Below, piece by piece: positions 1-7,392 of a stretch of 64,000 bases of DNA. The DNA lies in contig NZ_RXOF01000014.1 of assembly GCF_003970915.1 (NCBI RefSeq), positions 1 to 64,000 of the forward strand, read 5' to 3'. Under the pieces are notes generated by a model, which was not told where the DNA came from, ran no database searches, and saw only the letters and a list, made by a program, of their open reading frames with translations. How positions within the stretch are numbered: position 1 is the first letter of the stretch; each line of letters begins with the position of its first letter. The translations under genes were made by a program, and so were the position numbers. Origin of the DNA: Hymenobacter gummosus. Lineage in GTDB: Bacteria; Bacteroidota; Bacteroidia; Cytophagales; Hymenobacteraceae.

Positions 1-102
1 GATGAACCCGCAGGCTCTCCTCAAACGAGCCCCAAGGTAAAAAACTGCTCCTGTTTCTTGCTTTCCATCACAGTATCTAGCCCCCCGCCGCTTGATGCGC
101 GG

Positions 103-145
103 AATCATCTGAGGAGGGGAACTAGCTCTAGCTTTAGACTAAGCC
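103..145. repeat. partial copy of inverted-repeat family A
   Basis: Only one arm of the family A element is visible here. It contains ATCTGAGGAGGGGAACTAG followed by the CTCTAGCTTTAG-like tail, closely matching the outer arm of the full copies at 3535-3667 and 51243-51391. The opposite arm is either outside the window or lost. The rest of bases 1-150 shows no gene that I can support. Confidence 0.55.
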
Positions 146-150
146 GCACT

Positions 151-594
151 TTAAGCTAGATAGTAGAAGCCTCCCAGCACCAGCAGCGCCAGGCAAATCA
201 GGCCGAATACGACGATGAGCAGGGTGTAATTGGTCTGGTCGAAGCGGCCCACGCTGAAGCGCTGCGGGTCGGCCGCGTCGTAGTGCACCGGTACCCGCTG
301 CCCGCGCCGGTACTGCAGCCGGGCCAGGGAGTTGCCGGTGGCGGTGGTGCCCGTTACCGTCTGGCCCGCCAGCGTGCGGAAGCGCACCCGCAGCCGCGTC
401 ACCATGCCGCCCGCGGTGCCAGCCCCGATGCGGCCCTCCTCGAAGTCCACCACCTCGCCCTCCGTAGTCAGCGCGGCCGGCCCGGGGCTATGGCGCCGGC
501 GAATCAGCCAGAGCACGAACAGAAACACCAGCAGCATGGCCGGGGCCAGCACGAGGAAGAAATTGCCGGGGGTGGGTTTGAGGGCCAGGAGCAT
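151..594 (-). CDS. small two-helix membrane protein, DUF3592-like
   Basis: This 147-residue protein has a hydrophobic helix near residues 8-31 (PGNFFLVLAPAMLLVFLF), a short RRRH basic stretch, a soluble region of about 90 residues and a second helix near residues 123-144, ending GGFYYLA. The middle segment (TEGEVVDFEEGR, RVRFRTLAGQTV, RRGQRVPVHYDAADPQ) is the pattern of DUF3592 proteins, whose function is unknown. The open frame continues upstream to 909 on this strand, but that extension is arginine/proline-rich shadow sequence over the divergent YceI gene, so I start at the ATG ending at 594. It is divergently arranged with the YceI gene. Confidence 0.7.
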   Translation of the reverse strand: MLLALKPTPGNFFLVLAPAMLLVFLFVLWLIRRRHSPGPAALTTEGEVVDFEEGRIGAGTAGGMVTRLRVRFRTLAGQTVTGTTATGNSLARLQYRRGQRVPVHYDAADPQRFSVGRFDQTNYTLLIVVFGLICLALLVLGGFYYLA

Positions 595-711
595 GAGCAG
601 CAAGGCTTGGTGCGTGAGCCGTATACGCGCCTGCGGCCCGCGCCGCCGTGGCTTCGTGGGGTGGCACGGGCCACTCCGCCCGGCCCGCCGCCGAGTGCGC
701 CGCTGAAAACC

Positions 712-741
712 TTGCCGCCTCGCGCCGGGCTTGTATCTTGC
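712..741 (+). promoter_or_regulatory. candidate Bacteroidota promoter of the YceI gene
   Basis: A TTG at 712-714 is followed after 19 bases by TATCTTGC at 734-741, a one-mismatch match to the Bacteroidota -33/-7 pattern (TTG, TAnnTTTG). Transcription would start near 748, about 58 bases before the ATG at 806. The same TTG-N19-TATCTTGC layout occurs at 20740-20769. Confidence 0.5.
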
Positions 742-805
742 CCGGTGGCGGCCCGGCCCAGGTCGGCGGCCCCGGCTTCTCCAACTCCTTCTTTCTCCAC
801 TCCGC

Positions 806-1453
806 ATGAAGAAACTGCTTCTCTCCCTGACGGCGGCCGCCGCGCTGCTCACGCTGCCCGCCTTCACCCCCGCCCCGACCCCGGCGGCGCCCCCGGCCGC
901 GGCCCGCAAAGCCGCCCCCGAGCCCTACGCCGTGCAGCAGAACCTGAGCGGGGTGGGCTGGCGGGCCAAGAAAGTCGGTGGGGCGCACAACGGCGCGGTG
1001 CCGGTGAAAGAGGGCACCGTGCAGGTGCAGGGCAAGCAGATTGTGGGCGGCAGCTTCACCTTCGCCATGGACGGCCTGACGGTGGAGGACACCGACAGCC
1101 CGCGCCTGCTGAGCCACCTGAAGTCGGACGACTTTTTCAGCACCGCGAAGCACCCCACGGCCACTTTCGTCATCACCAGCGTGAAACCCACCAAGGCCGA
1201 CGACCGGGGCAACAACGCCGACGTAACGGGCAACCTCACCATCAAGGGCATCACCAAGTCGATTACGTTCCCGGCCAAGACCGGCGTGAAGGACGGCCTG
1301 GCCTCGGCCTCGGGCACGGCCACCATCGACCGCACGCAGTTCGACATCAAGTACCGCTCGAAGTCCCTGCTCGAAACCGCCGCCGACAAGGTCATCGACG
1401 ACAATTTCATCATCAGCTTCAACATCAACGCCAAGAAGGAAGTCCGCAGCTAA
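806..1453 (+). CDS. YceI-family secreted lipid-binding-type protein
   Basis: The 215-residue product begins with a clear signal peptide (MKKLLLSLTAAAALLTLPAF) and an alanine/proline-rich linker. The rest matches the YceI beta-barrel family: GGSFTFAMDGLTVED, LKSDDFFSTAKHPTATFVI, GNLTIKGITKSITFPA and RTQFDIKYRSKSL are the usual ordered motifs (roughly residues 85-205). YceI proteins are periplasmic or secreted lipocalin-like barrels that bind long polyisoprenoid or lipid ligands; the ligand here cannot be read from sequence. The start at 806 gives the signal peptide; the frame is open upstream to 731 without protein-like sequence. A promoter candidate sits 65 bases upstream, and a hairpin follows at 1532. 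Confidence 0.9.
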   Translation: MKKLLLSLTAAAALLTLPAFTPAPTPAAPPAAARKAAPEPYAVQQNLSGVGWRAKKVGGAHNGAVPVKEGTVQVQGKQIVGGSFTFAMDGLTVEDTDSPRLLSHLKSDDFFSTAKHPTATFVITSVKPTKADDRGNNADVTGNLTIKGITKSITFPAKTGVKDGLASASGTATIDRTQFDIKYRSKSLLETAADKVIDDNFIISFNINAKKEVRS

Positions 1454-1531
1454 GGGCCGGTAAAACGGTTCTGGCCCGGGCGGCTCGGCGGCCATCCGGC
1501 CGCGCCCCGGTGCCGTGTGGCTGCCTGTACT

Positions 1532-1572
1532 GCCGCCCGTTTGGTCCACTGGCCGGACGGGCGGCCGTCTTT
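1532..1572 (+). terminator. hairpin terminator after the YceI gene
   Basis: The arm GCCGCCCGTTTGGTCCA pairs imperfectly with TGGCCGGACGGGCGGC across a very short loop, followed by CGTCTTTCC. It lies between the YceI stop and the next gene on the same strand. The T run is short, so strength is uncertain. Confidence 0.4.
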
Positions 1573-1638
1573 CCGGCGCCCCGGCACGCGAAGCCGCCCG
1601 GCCGCGGCGTTGTCGGGGCTGAACTACTTGCTTAGCCT

Positions 1639-3012
1639 ATGCCCTACCGTTACGCCCTATGGATACTGTTGCTGCTCGGCAGCCCGCGGCCCGCGGCGGG
1701 CCAGAGCCGCCTGCGCATCGACGCGGCCGCGCCGGTGGATTCGGTGGTCGATAACGTACTGGTGGGCCGGGGCGTCCGCGTGGGCAACGTGCGCCTGACC
1801 GGCCTGCGCACCAGCCTGGGCAGCTTCGTTATCGATACCAGCGTCATCGGCATGCGGCGCGGGCTGCTGCTCTCCACCGGCGACGTGCGCCAGGTAGCCC
1901 AGGCCAACTCCTCGCCCGGCACCAGCGGCGTGGCGGCCGATTTCCGCCAGAAATTCCGGCCCGACAAGGATTTGGCGCGCATCTGCCGCTGCCGCCCCCG
2001 CGACCAGGTCGTCCTCGAATTTGACTTTGTGCCGGCCCACAACGCGGTGTCGTTCCGCTACTGCTTTGCCTCGGAGGAGTACCGGGAGTACGTCGGCTCG
2101 GGCTTCGACGACGCCTTTGCCTTCGTGCTCAGCGGCCCGAAAATCAAGCGCCGCAACCTGGCCTTGCTGCCCGGCAGCGAGGTGCGCGTGGCCATCAATA
2201 CCGTCAACCAGCGCCGCCCGGAGCTGTACCTCAACAACGACTACTTCCTGAACTTCGGCCTGCTGAAAAAGTCGAAGAAGGGGCCGCGGGCCGCGTGGCC
2301 GCGCCGGCTCTGGAACTGGCTGTTCAACCGCCACAACTACGACCCGCGCGGCTTCTACACCCTGGAAAAGGAGAAAAAGAAGCTTAACCCGGTGCTGGTC
2401 GGCTCCTTTGAGTACGACGGCTTTACGCGGGTGCTCACGGCCCGGGCCTACGTGCAGCCCTGGCAGCTCTACCACCTGAAGCTAGTGCTGGCCGACGTGG
2501 GCGACGCGGCTTTCGACTCGGGCGTGTTTCTGGAGCAGGGCTCCTTCGGCAGCGTGCGCGACACCACCGAGCCCGGCTTCGTGGCCTACCGCGACCTGAG
2601 CCGGCGCATGAACTGGGACAGCATTTTTGGCCGCCTGCGCCCCGCTCCCACCGTGCTGGCCGCCCCGCCTGCCCCCGACCCCACCACCATTACCGTGGGC
2701 TTCGGGGTGGACGCCGACGGGCTGAGCCCCACCGAGCAGGCCCGCCTCGACGCCTTTGCCCGCTACGCCCTGGCCCACCCCGGGCCGCTGCAGATTCAGG
2801 GCTTCACCGACAACACCGGCTCAAGCCGCCACAACCAGGCCCTGTCGGAGCGCCGGGCGCTGCGGGTTATGTTCTACCTCAGCCGCCGGGGCGTGCCGCG
2901 CAGCCGCATGCAGTACCTGGGCCTGAGCGCCGAAAACCCCGTGGCCAGCAACGAGGACGACCAGGGCCGCGCCGCCAACCGCCGGGTGGAAGTCAGCCTG
3001 ATTGAGGACTGA
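1639..3012 (+). CDS. choice-of-anchor L domain protein with C-terminal OmpA domain
   Basis: The 457-residue product has a signal peptide (cleavage near PAAGQ, residue 21). Residues about 40-320 show the choice-of-anchor L fold: VDNVLVGRGVRVGNV, GLLLSTGDVRQVAQANSS, FDFVPAHNAVSFRYCFASEEY, GFDDAFAFVLSGP, AINTVN and LVLADVGDAAFDSGVFLE. A basic segment (KKSKKGPR...) is inserted near residues 210-255. Residues about 350-457 are an OmpA-like peptidoglycan-binding domain, with IQGFTDNTGSSRHNQALSERR holding the conserved Asp and Arg used to bind diaminopimelate. The likely location is the outer membrane or cell surface, tethered to murein. The fusion of the two domains is notable, since choice-of-anchor L proteins of this phylum often end in sorting domains instead. 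Confidence 0.85.
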   Translation: MPYRYALWILLLLGSPRPAAGQSRLRIDAAAPVDSVVDNVLVGRGVRVGNVRLTGLRTSLGSFVIDTSVIGMRRGLLLSTGDVRQVAQANSSPGTSGVAADFRQKFRPDKDLARICRCRPRDQVVLEFDFVPAHNAVSFRYCFASEEYREYVGSGFDDAFAFVLSGPKIKRRNLALLPGSEVRVAINTVNQRRPELYLNNDYFLNFGLLKKSKKGPRAAWPRRLWNWLFNRHNYDPRGFYTLEKEKKKLNPVLVGSFEYDGFTRVLTARAYVQPWQLYHLKLVLADVGDAAFDSGVFLEQGSFGSVRDTTEPGFVAYRDLSRRMNWDSIFGRLRPAPTVLAAPPAPDPTTITVGFGVDADGLSPTEQARLDAFARYALAHPGPLQIQGFTDNTGSSRHNQALSERRALRVMFYLSRRGVPRSRMQYLGLSAENPVASNEDDQGRAANRRVEVSLIED

Positions 3013-3085
3013 TGCCGGCCAGAGGGGCGCCCGGCCTCCGTCCCGTTCCCAACTGCTTCGCTGCCTCACTGCTAAGTCGAGTACC

Positions 3086-3502
3086 ATGCCCCTCTGGCAC
3101 CTCACCGCCCGCAACATCAGCCCGCTACGCCTCTGGCGCACCGGCGCCTACTCGTTTCGGGTGATTGAGCCCGGGCCGCCCGTCGACGTGCTGACGAACT
3201 ACGACTACGTGCTGTTTGACCGCCGATACGAAGGGGCGCTGCGCAGCACCGGCGCCGAGTTGCAGCTCACGCCCGTGACGGTAACTGATGAGGTGCGCCA
3301 GACCGTATGGCGGCACTACCTCGAAGCCAGTATCCGGCCCGCTGCTTCGCCCGAGGAAATAGCCCGGGCCGCGCCGCCCGGGCCGGTTATCTGCCGCTTC
3401 GGCGAAGACAGCGTGTTCGTGTCAGAGGCCCTGAAAACGCTGCTGCAGCAGATAGCCGGCCAAAAGCTCAGCTTCACGCCGGGGTTTTCCCGGTTTGCGT
3501 AG
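3086..3502 (+). CDS. hypothetical protein
   Basis: This 138-residue protein is not recognised. It has no signal peptide or membrane segment and contains FRVIEPGPPVDVLTNYDYVLFDRRYEGAL, where 'YDYVLFDR' suggests a small mixed alpha/beta fold, and ends QKLSFTPGFSRFA. I start at the ATG at 3086; the frame is open back to 3002, but the extra residues look non-coding and overlap the end of the upstream gene. The gap to the upstream gene is 73 bases on the same strand, so co-transcription is possible. A family A inverted repeat follows and may end the transcript. Confidence 0.6.
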   Translation: MPLWHLTARNISPLRLWRTGAYSFRVIEPGPPVDVLTNYDYVLFDRRYEGALRSTGAELQLTPVTVTDEVRQTVWRHYLEASIRPAASPEEIARAAPPGPVICRFGEDSVFVSEALKTLLQQIAGQKLSFTPGFSRFA

Positions 3503-3534
3503 CCGGTTAGCCCAAGCGGCGGAGCGAGACTAAA

Positions 3535-3667
3535 ACTAGCTCCCCTCCTCAGCTGAGGAGGGGTTGGGGGTGGTTGATGTTGTTCTGGAACGACATCTAG
3601 CTGTTAGCTTTCTAGCTCTAGTTTTTCAACCACCCCTAGCCCCTCCTCAGCTGAGGAGGGGAACTAG
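3535..3667. repeat. inverted-repeat element, family A (copy 2)
   Basis: The left arm (3535-3577, core CCTCCTCAGCTGAGGAGG) and right arm (3628-3667) are near-perfect reverse complements of about 42 bases, flanking a loop with GTTCTGGAACGACATCTAGC. The loop is the reverse complement of the loop in the copy at 51243-51391, so the two copies are the same element in opposite orientations. It lies between convergent genes and could also act as a terminator. Confidence 0.85.
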
Positions 3668-3703
3668 CCGTAGCTTTTAGCTCTAGCTCCGCGTCCGCGA
3701 TTA

Positions 3704-6433
3704 CTACATCGACAGCATGGCAGGTGCCCCGGGCTCCGGCTGCGGCTCGGCCTGCGCGGGGGCTTCGGGCTCGGCTTTCACCGGCCGCTCCAGGGCCCCG
3801 CCGATGGGGGCCAGCGGCTGCAGCAGGCGCACGACCAGGCCCGTCCAGCCGGTCTGGTGGCTGGCGCCGAGGCCGTGGCCGTCGTCGCCGTGAAAGTATT
3901 CGTGGAAGAGCAGGTAATCCTTGAAGTGCGGGTCGCGCTGCAGCAGCTGGTACTGGCCGAAGGCGGGGCGCTGGCCCTGCTCGTCGCGGCGGAAGATGCG
4001 GGTGAGGCGCCCGGCCAGGGCATTGGCCACGCCGTTGAGCGTCAGGTACTGGCCCGAACCGGTGGGGTACTCCACCGTTAGGGCGTCGCCGTAGTAGAAG
4101 TGAAAGCGCTGCAACGACTCGATGATGAGGTAGTTGATGGGAAACCACACCGGCCCGCGCCAGTTCGAGTTGCCGCCGAACAAGTCGGAGCAGGACTCAC
4201 CGGCCTCGTAGCGCACCACGAAATCGGCTTCCGGGGTGTTGTAGATGTAGGGCTGCTCCTCGTGGTACTTCGACAGCGCCCGGATGCCGTAGTCGGAGAG
4301 AAATTCGGCCTCGTCGAGCATGCGGGTGAGCAGCTTTTCGAGGCGGTGGCGGCGCAGCAGGCTCAGCAGGTGCCGCTCCCCCTTGCCCGGCTCCTGCCAG
4401 CGCGACACCAGGGCCGAGAGCTGCGGGCGGTTGTCGAGCAGCCAGCGCAGGCGCTGGGTGAAGGCGGGCATGGCTTCGAGCAGTTCCTCATCGAGCACCT
4501 CCACGGCGAAGAGCGGAATCAGGCCCACGATACTGCGCACCTTGAGCTTCACCCGCTCGTCGTCGGGCAGGCGCAGCACGTCGTAGAAAAACTGGTCGTC
4601 CTCGTCCCAGAGGTTAAACGACCCGTCGCCGGCGTGGGTCATGGCCTCGGCGATGTAGAGAAAGTGCTCGAAGAACTTGCCGGCCATGTCCTGATACACC
4701 GGGTTGGTTTTGGCCAGCTCCAGCGCAATACGCATCAGGTTCAGCGCGTACATGGCCATCCACGAAGTGCCGTCGGCCTGCTCGATGTAGCCCCCGGTGG
4801 GCAGGGGCGCCGAGCGGTCGAACACGCCGATGTTGTCGAGCCCCAGGAAGCCGCCCTCGAAGATGTTGTGGTTGTTGCGGTCCTTGCGGTTGACCCACCA
4901 GGTGAAGTTCATCACCAGGCGGTGAAACAAAGTTTCGAGGAAGGAATGGTCGCCGTGGCCGTCGTTGAGCTTCTTGTCCATCTGGTACACGCGCCAGGTG
5001 GCCCAGGCGTGCACCGGCGGGTTCACGTCGGAGAAGTTCCACTCGTAGGCCGGCAGCTGCCCATTGGGGTGCATATACCAGTCGCGCGTCAGCAGCCGCA
5101 GCTGGTTTTTGGCGAATTCGGAGTCGACCACGGCCAGGGGCACGCAGTGGAAGGCCAAATCCCAGGCCGCGTACCACGGATACTCCCACTTGTCGGGCAT
5201 CGACACGATGTCGGCGTTGCGCAGGTGGCGCCAGTTGGCGTTGCGGCCGCGGCGGCGGTCCAGGGGCAGGTACTCGGCGCCCGGGTCGCCGTCGAGCCAC
5301 TGGGTCACGTCGTAATAGTAAAACTGCTTGCTCCAGAGCATCCCAGCCACGGCCTGGCGGTAGATGTTGCGGGCGTCCTCGTCGGGCTGCTGCTGCTGCA
5401 GGCAGTTATAGAACTCGTCGGCGTCCTGCAGGCGCTCCTGGAAGTGCCGGTCGAAAGCCGTGAAAGGCTCCTCCATCTGGTGCACGCTCAGGCGCAGGCA
5501 CACCCGGCGCGAGGTGCCGGGCGCCACCTTGAAGGCGTAGTGCGCGGCCATTTTGGTGCCTTCGCCGGCGGGGTTCACGGCCAGGCGGTTGCCCTGCACC
5601 ACGTAGTCGTTGATGCCGTCCTTATAGAACTCGCCCTCCCCGGCTTCCTCGTCGAACAAGCGGGCCACGTTGGTATCGTTGTCGCAGAAGAGCAGGTGGG
5701 GGTGGTCGGCGCAGTACAGGTAGTAGCGGCCCAGGTCGCGATGCTCCACTTCCACGGTGGTGGCGTCGAGCTGGCGCAGCTGGGGACGGTAGCTGTCGTA
5801 GCCCCAGCTCCAGGTGTTGCGAAACCAGAGCTGGGGCAGGATGTGCAGGGGCGCGGTTTTGGGGCCGCGGTTGTGGGCCGTAATCTGAATCAGCACGTCG
5901 TCGGGCCCGGCCTTGGCGTACTCGATGAACACGTCGAAGTACTTGTGCTGGTTGAAGATGCCAGTATCAAGCAGCTCGTACTCCGGCTCCTGACGGCTAC
6001 GGCGGGCATTTTCATTGCGCAGACGCTGGTACGGAAACCCGCGCTGCGGGTACTTGTAAAGCATCTTCATGTAGGAGTGCGTGGGCGTGCTGTCGAGGTA
6101 GTAGTAGCACTCCTTCACGTCCTCGCCGTGGTTGCCCTGCCCGTTGGTGAGGCCAAACAGGCGCTCCTTGAGCTGCGCGTCGCGGCCGTTCCACAGGCCC
6201 ACGCTCAGGCACAAGAGCTGCTGCTCGTCGGAGATGCCGCCCAGGCCTTCTTCGCCCCAGCGGTAGGCGTAGCTGCGGGCCATGTCGTGGGTCACGTGGT
6301 TCCAGGCGTTGCCGTCGGGCGAGTAGTCTTCGCGCACGGTGCCCCACTGGCGCTCAGTGAGGTAAGGGCCAAACTTCTGCCAGGGGGCCGTGCCGGCTTT
6401 GGTTTCGGCCAAGCGTATTTGTTCCTGCGTCAT
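3704..6433 (-). CDS. GH63-type alpha-glucosidase (MGH1-like glycoside hydrolase)
   Basis: This 909-residue cytosolic-looking enzyme has no signal peptide. The first 400 residues form a beta-sandwich region ([30 protein letters not shown]-type motifs), and residues about 400-870 form an (alpha/alpha)6 barrel with [46 protein letters not shown] and [17 protein letters not shown], all typical of GH63/MGH1 glucosidases acting on glucosyl or mannosylglycerate-type substrates. The exact substrate is not determined by sequence. The C-terminus is a proline/glutamate-rich tail ([13 protein letters not shown]). The length suits the family. A LacI-type palindrome at 6638-6649, about 205 bases upstream, suggests sugar-responsive control, although no LacI-family gene is in the window. 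Confidence 0.88.
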   Translation of the reverse strand: MTQEQIRLAETKAGTAPWQKFGPYLTERQWGTVREDYSPDGNAWNHVTHDMARSYAYRWGEEGLGGISDEQQLLCLSVGLWNGRDAQLKERLFGLTNGQGNHGEDVKECYYYLDSTPTHSYMKMLYKYPQRGFPYQRLRNENARRSRQEPEYELLDTGIFNQHKYFDVFIEYAKAGPDDVLIQITAHNRGPKTAPLHILPQLWFRNTWSWGYDSYRPQLRQLDATTVEVEHRDLGRYYLYCADHPHLLFCDNDTNVARLFDEEAGEGEFYKDGINDYVVQGNRLAVNPAGEGTKMAAHYAFKVAPGTSRRVCLRLSVHQMEEPFTAFDRHFQERLQDADEFYNCLQQQQPDEDARNIYRQAVAGMLWSKQFYYYDVTQWLDGDPGAEYLPLDRRRGRNANWRHLRNADIVSMPDKWEYPWYAAWDLAFHCVPLAVVDSEFAKNQLRLLTRDWYMHPNGQLPAYEWNFSDVNPPVHAWATWRVYQMDKKLNDGHGDHSFLETLFHRLVMNFTWWVNRKDRNNHNIFEGGFLGLDNIGVFDRSAPLPTGGYIEQADGTSWMAMYALNLMRIALELAKTNPVYQDMAGKFFEHFLYIAEAMTHAGDGSFNLWDEDDQFFYDVLRLPDDERVKLKVRSIVGLIPLFAVEVLDEELLEAMPAFTQRLRWLLDNRPQLSALVSRWQEPGKGERHLLSLLRRHRLEKLLTRMLDEAEFLSDYGIRALSKYHEEQPYIYNTPEADFVVRYEAGESCSDLFGGNSNWRGPVWFPINYLIIESLQRFHFYYGDALTVEYPTGSGQYLTLNGVANALAGRLTRIFRRDEQGQRPAFGQYQLLQRDPHFKDYLLFHEYFHGDDGHGLGASHQTGWTGLVVRLLQPLAPIGGALERPVKAEPEAPAQAEPQPEPGAPAMLSM

Positions 6434-6913
6434 GCGGATATATGCCAGAAGCCCGCCGGAGCGGGCGCTGCGTCGTTGATTGAGAGAATAGCCGTCTGCG
6501 CATACCTGTCGTCATCGAATCCCGGGGTAGAGGTTCACCACTGAGCCCCGCTGCGCGCAGCCGGCTGGGCAAGTGTACGTAATCCGGGGCACACATTGTT
6601 GGGGCGAACCGGTAACTAGGCAGACCGGCAAGCCGGCGCAAACGTTTGCATTTAAGCAAGTTGCTCGACGGTATAGCTGACCTGGCCCCAGTAATAATCC
6701 TGGAAGCCAGCAGCGCAAAAACCGCCCTCAGGACGATGGCGCCTGACTTTTGCGGCTATAGTCCGTTGGCCCACCCCCATTGGTAGTAGCTACTCACCCC
6801 GGGGCATTTATAAATATTTCCTCCTCAACCAATTACCGCCAAATTTTCTCCAACGCCCCTGGAACTATCCGCCGATGCAATTGGCTTATGCGGCCAAACA
6901 TTCCCCCACCCCT
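6434..6913. other. 480-base intergenic region upstream of the glucosidase
   Basis: This gap separates the divergent glucosidase and a small plus-strand gene. It holds the palindrome at 6638-6649 and is more AT-rich around 6780-6900. Short open frames here are out of character with the coding sequence nearby. I see no RNA gene and no clear promoter, although regulatory signals for both neighbours must lie here. Confidence 0.5.
6638..6649. promoter_or_regulatory. LacI/GalR-type operator candidate
   Basis: GCAAACGTTTGC is a perfect 12-base palindrome with the central CG typical of LacI/GalR/PurR operators. It lies in the intergenic region upstream of the GH63 glucosidase on the minus strand and the small gene at 6914 on the plus strand. 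Such sites commonly control carbohydrate genes in Bacteroidota. No cognate regulator gene is present in the window. Confidence 0.4.
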
Positions 6914-7156
6914 ATGCTTGACACTTACCTCGTTGCCACTGGCTTCTACCAGATTGCCTGGCCCGACGCGCCCGGCGGCCAACCGGGCCTGACCTACGTG
7001 CGCCCCGGCGTCCGCGAATCGTTGCGGGTGTTTTTGTGCGCCGCCGCGCCCGAAATGGAAGTCTACACCGGGGAGCTGCAGAACGGCCGGCTGGTGTACC
7101 GCGGCCCCGCCGAGCTGGTGGAGCAGCTGCGCAACCTGGCCGAGCGGCAGAACTAG
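6914..7156 (+). CDS. hypothetical small protein
   Basis: The 80-residue product begins MLDTYLVATGFYQIAWPD and is not recognised. It is soluble, with a predicted beta-rich N-terminal half (LRVFLCAAAPEMEVYTGEL, GRLVYRGPAEL) and a short C-terminal helix (LVEQLRNLAERQN). I prefer the ATG at 6914; an in-frame ATG at 6875 would add 13 residues lacking clear coding character. It is bounded downstream by a family B inverted repeat with an internal terminator hairpin and faces the YdeP-type gene on the opposite strand. Confidence 0.55.
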   Translation: MLDTYLVATGFYQIAWPDAPGGQPGLTYVRPGVRESLRVFLCAAAPEMEVYTGELQNGRLVYRGPAELVEQLRNLAERQN

Positions 7157-7390
7157 GGGGCCTCACCCCCCGGCCCCCTCTCCCGTGGAGAGGGGGAGCC
7201 TGACGTCAGCAACGACAGCGGGACCAATGAGCTTAGGCTCATTGGTCCCGCTTTGCATTTTCAAGTCGTTGAACAATCTCGTCAGCGGTGGGGTGGCGGA
7301 ACCTGCGCGAAGCCACCCCGCGTCGCCAGCTGAGGTTGCTGACTTCAGGCTCCCCTCTCCACGGGAGAGAGGGCCGGGGGGGGGTGAGGT
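7157..7390. repeat. inverted-repeat element, family B, enclosing a terminator
   Basis: The outer arms are 7157-7215 (CTCACCCCCCGGCCCCCTCT then GGAGAGGGGGAGCCTGAC) and 7330-7390 (its imperfect reverse complement). Each arm is itself a small hairpin with CTCTCC/GGAGAG. A related single arm occurs at 62715-62771. The element fills the whole gap between two convergent genes. Confidence 0.75.
7217..7258. terminator. strong bidirectional hairpin terminator
   Basis: Arms 7217-7232 and 7237-7252 form a perfect 16-base-pair stem (AGCGGGACCAATGAGC) with a four-base TTAG loop, followed by TTGCATTTTC. It sits inside the family B element, between convergent genes. Confidence 0.75.
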
Positions 7391-7392
7391 CC

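Noticed and set aside
3535-3667. Treating family A, C and D repeats only as transcription terminators
   Set aside because: They occur also between divergent or tandem genes, have arms far longer than terminators, and recur with conserved loops and ends.
4100-6544. 814-residue open frame on the plus strand opposite the GH63 gene
   Set aside because: It is the antisense shadow of a clear glucosidase gene. High G+C leaves long frames open on both strands, and its translation is rich in His, Val and Gln with no family motifs.
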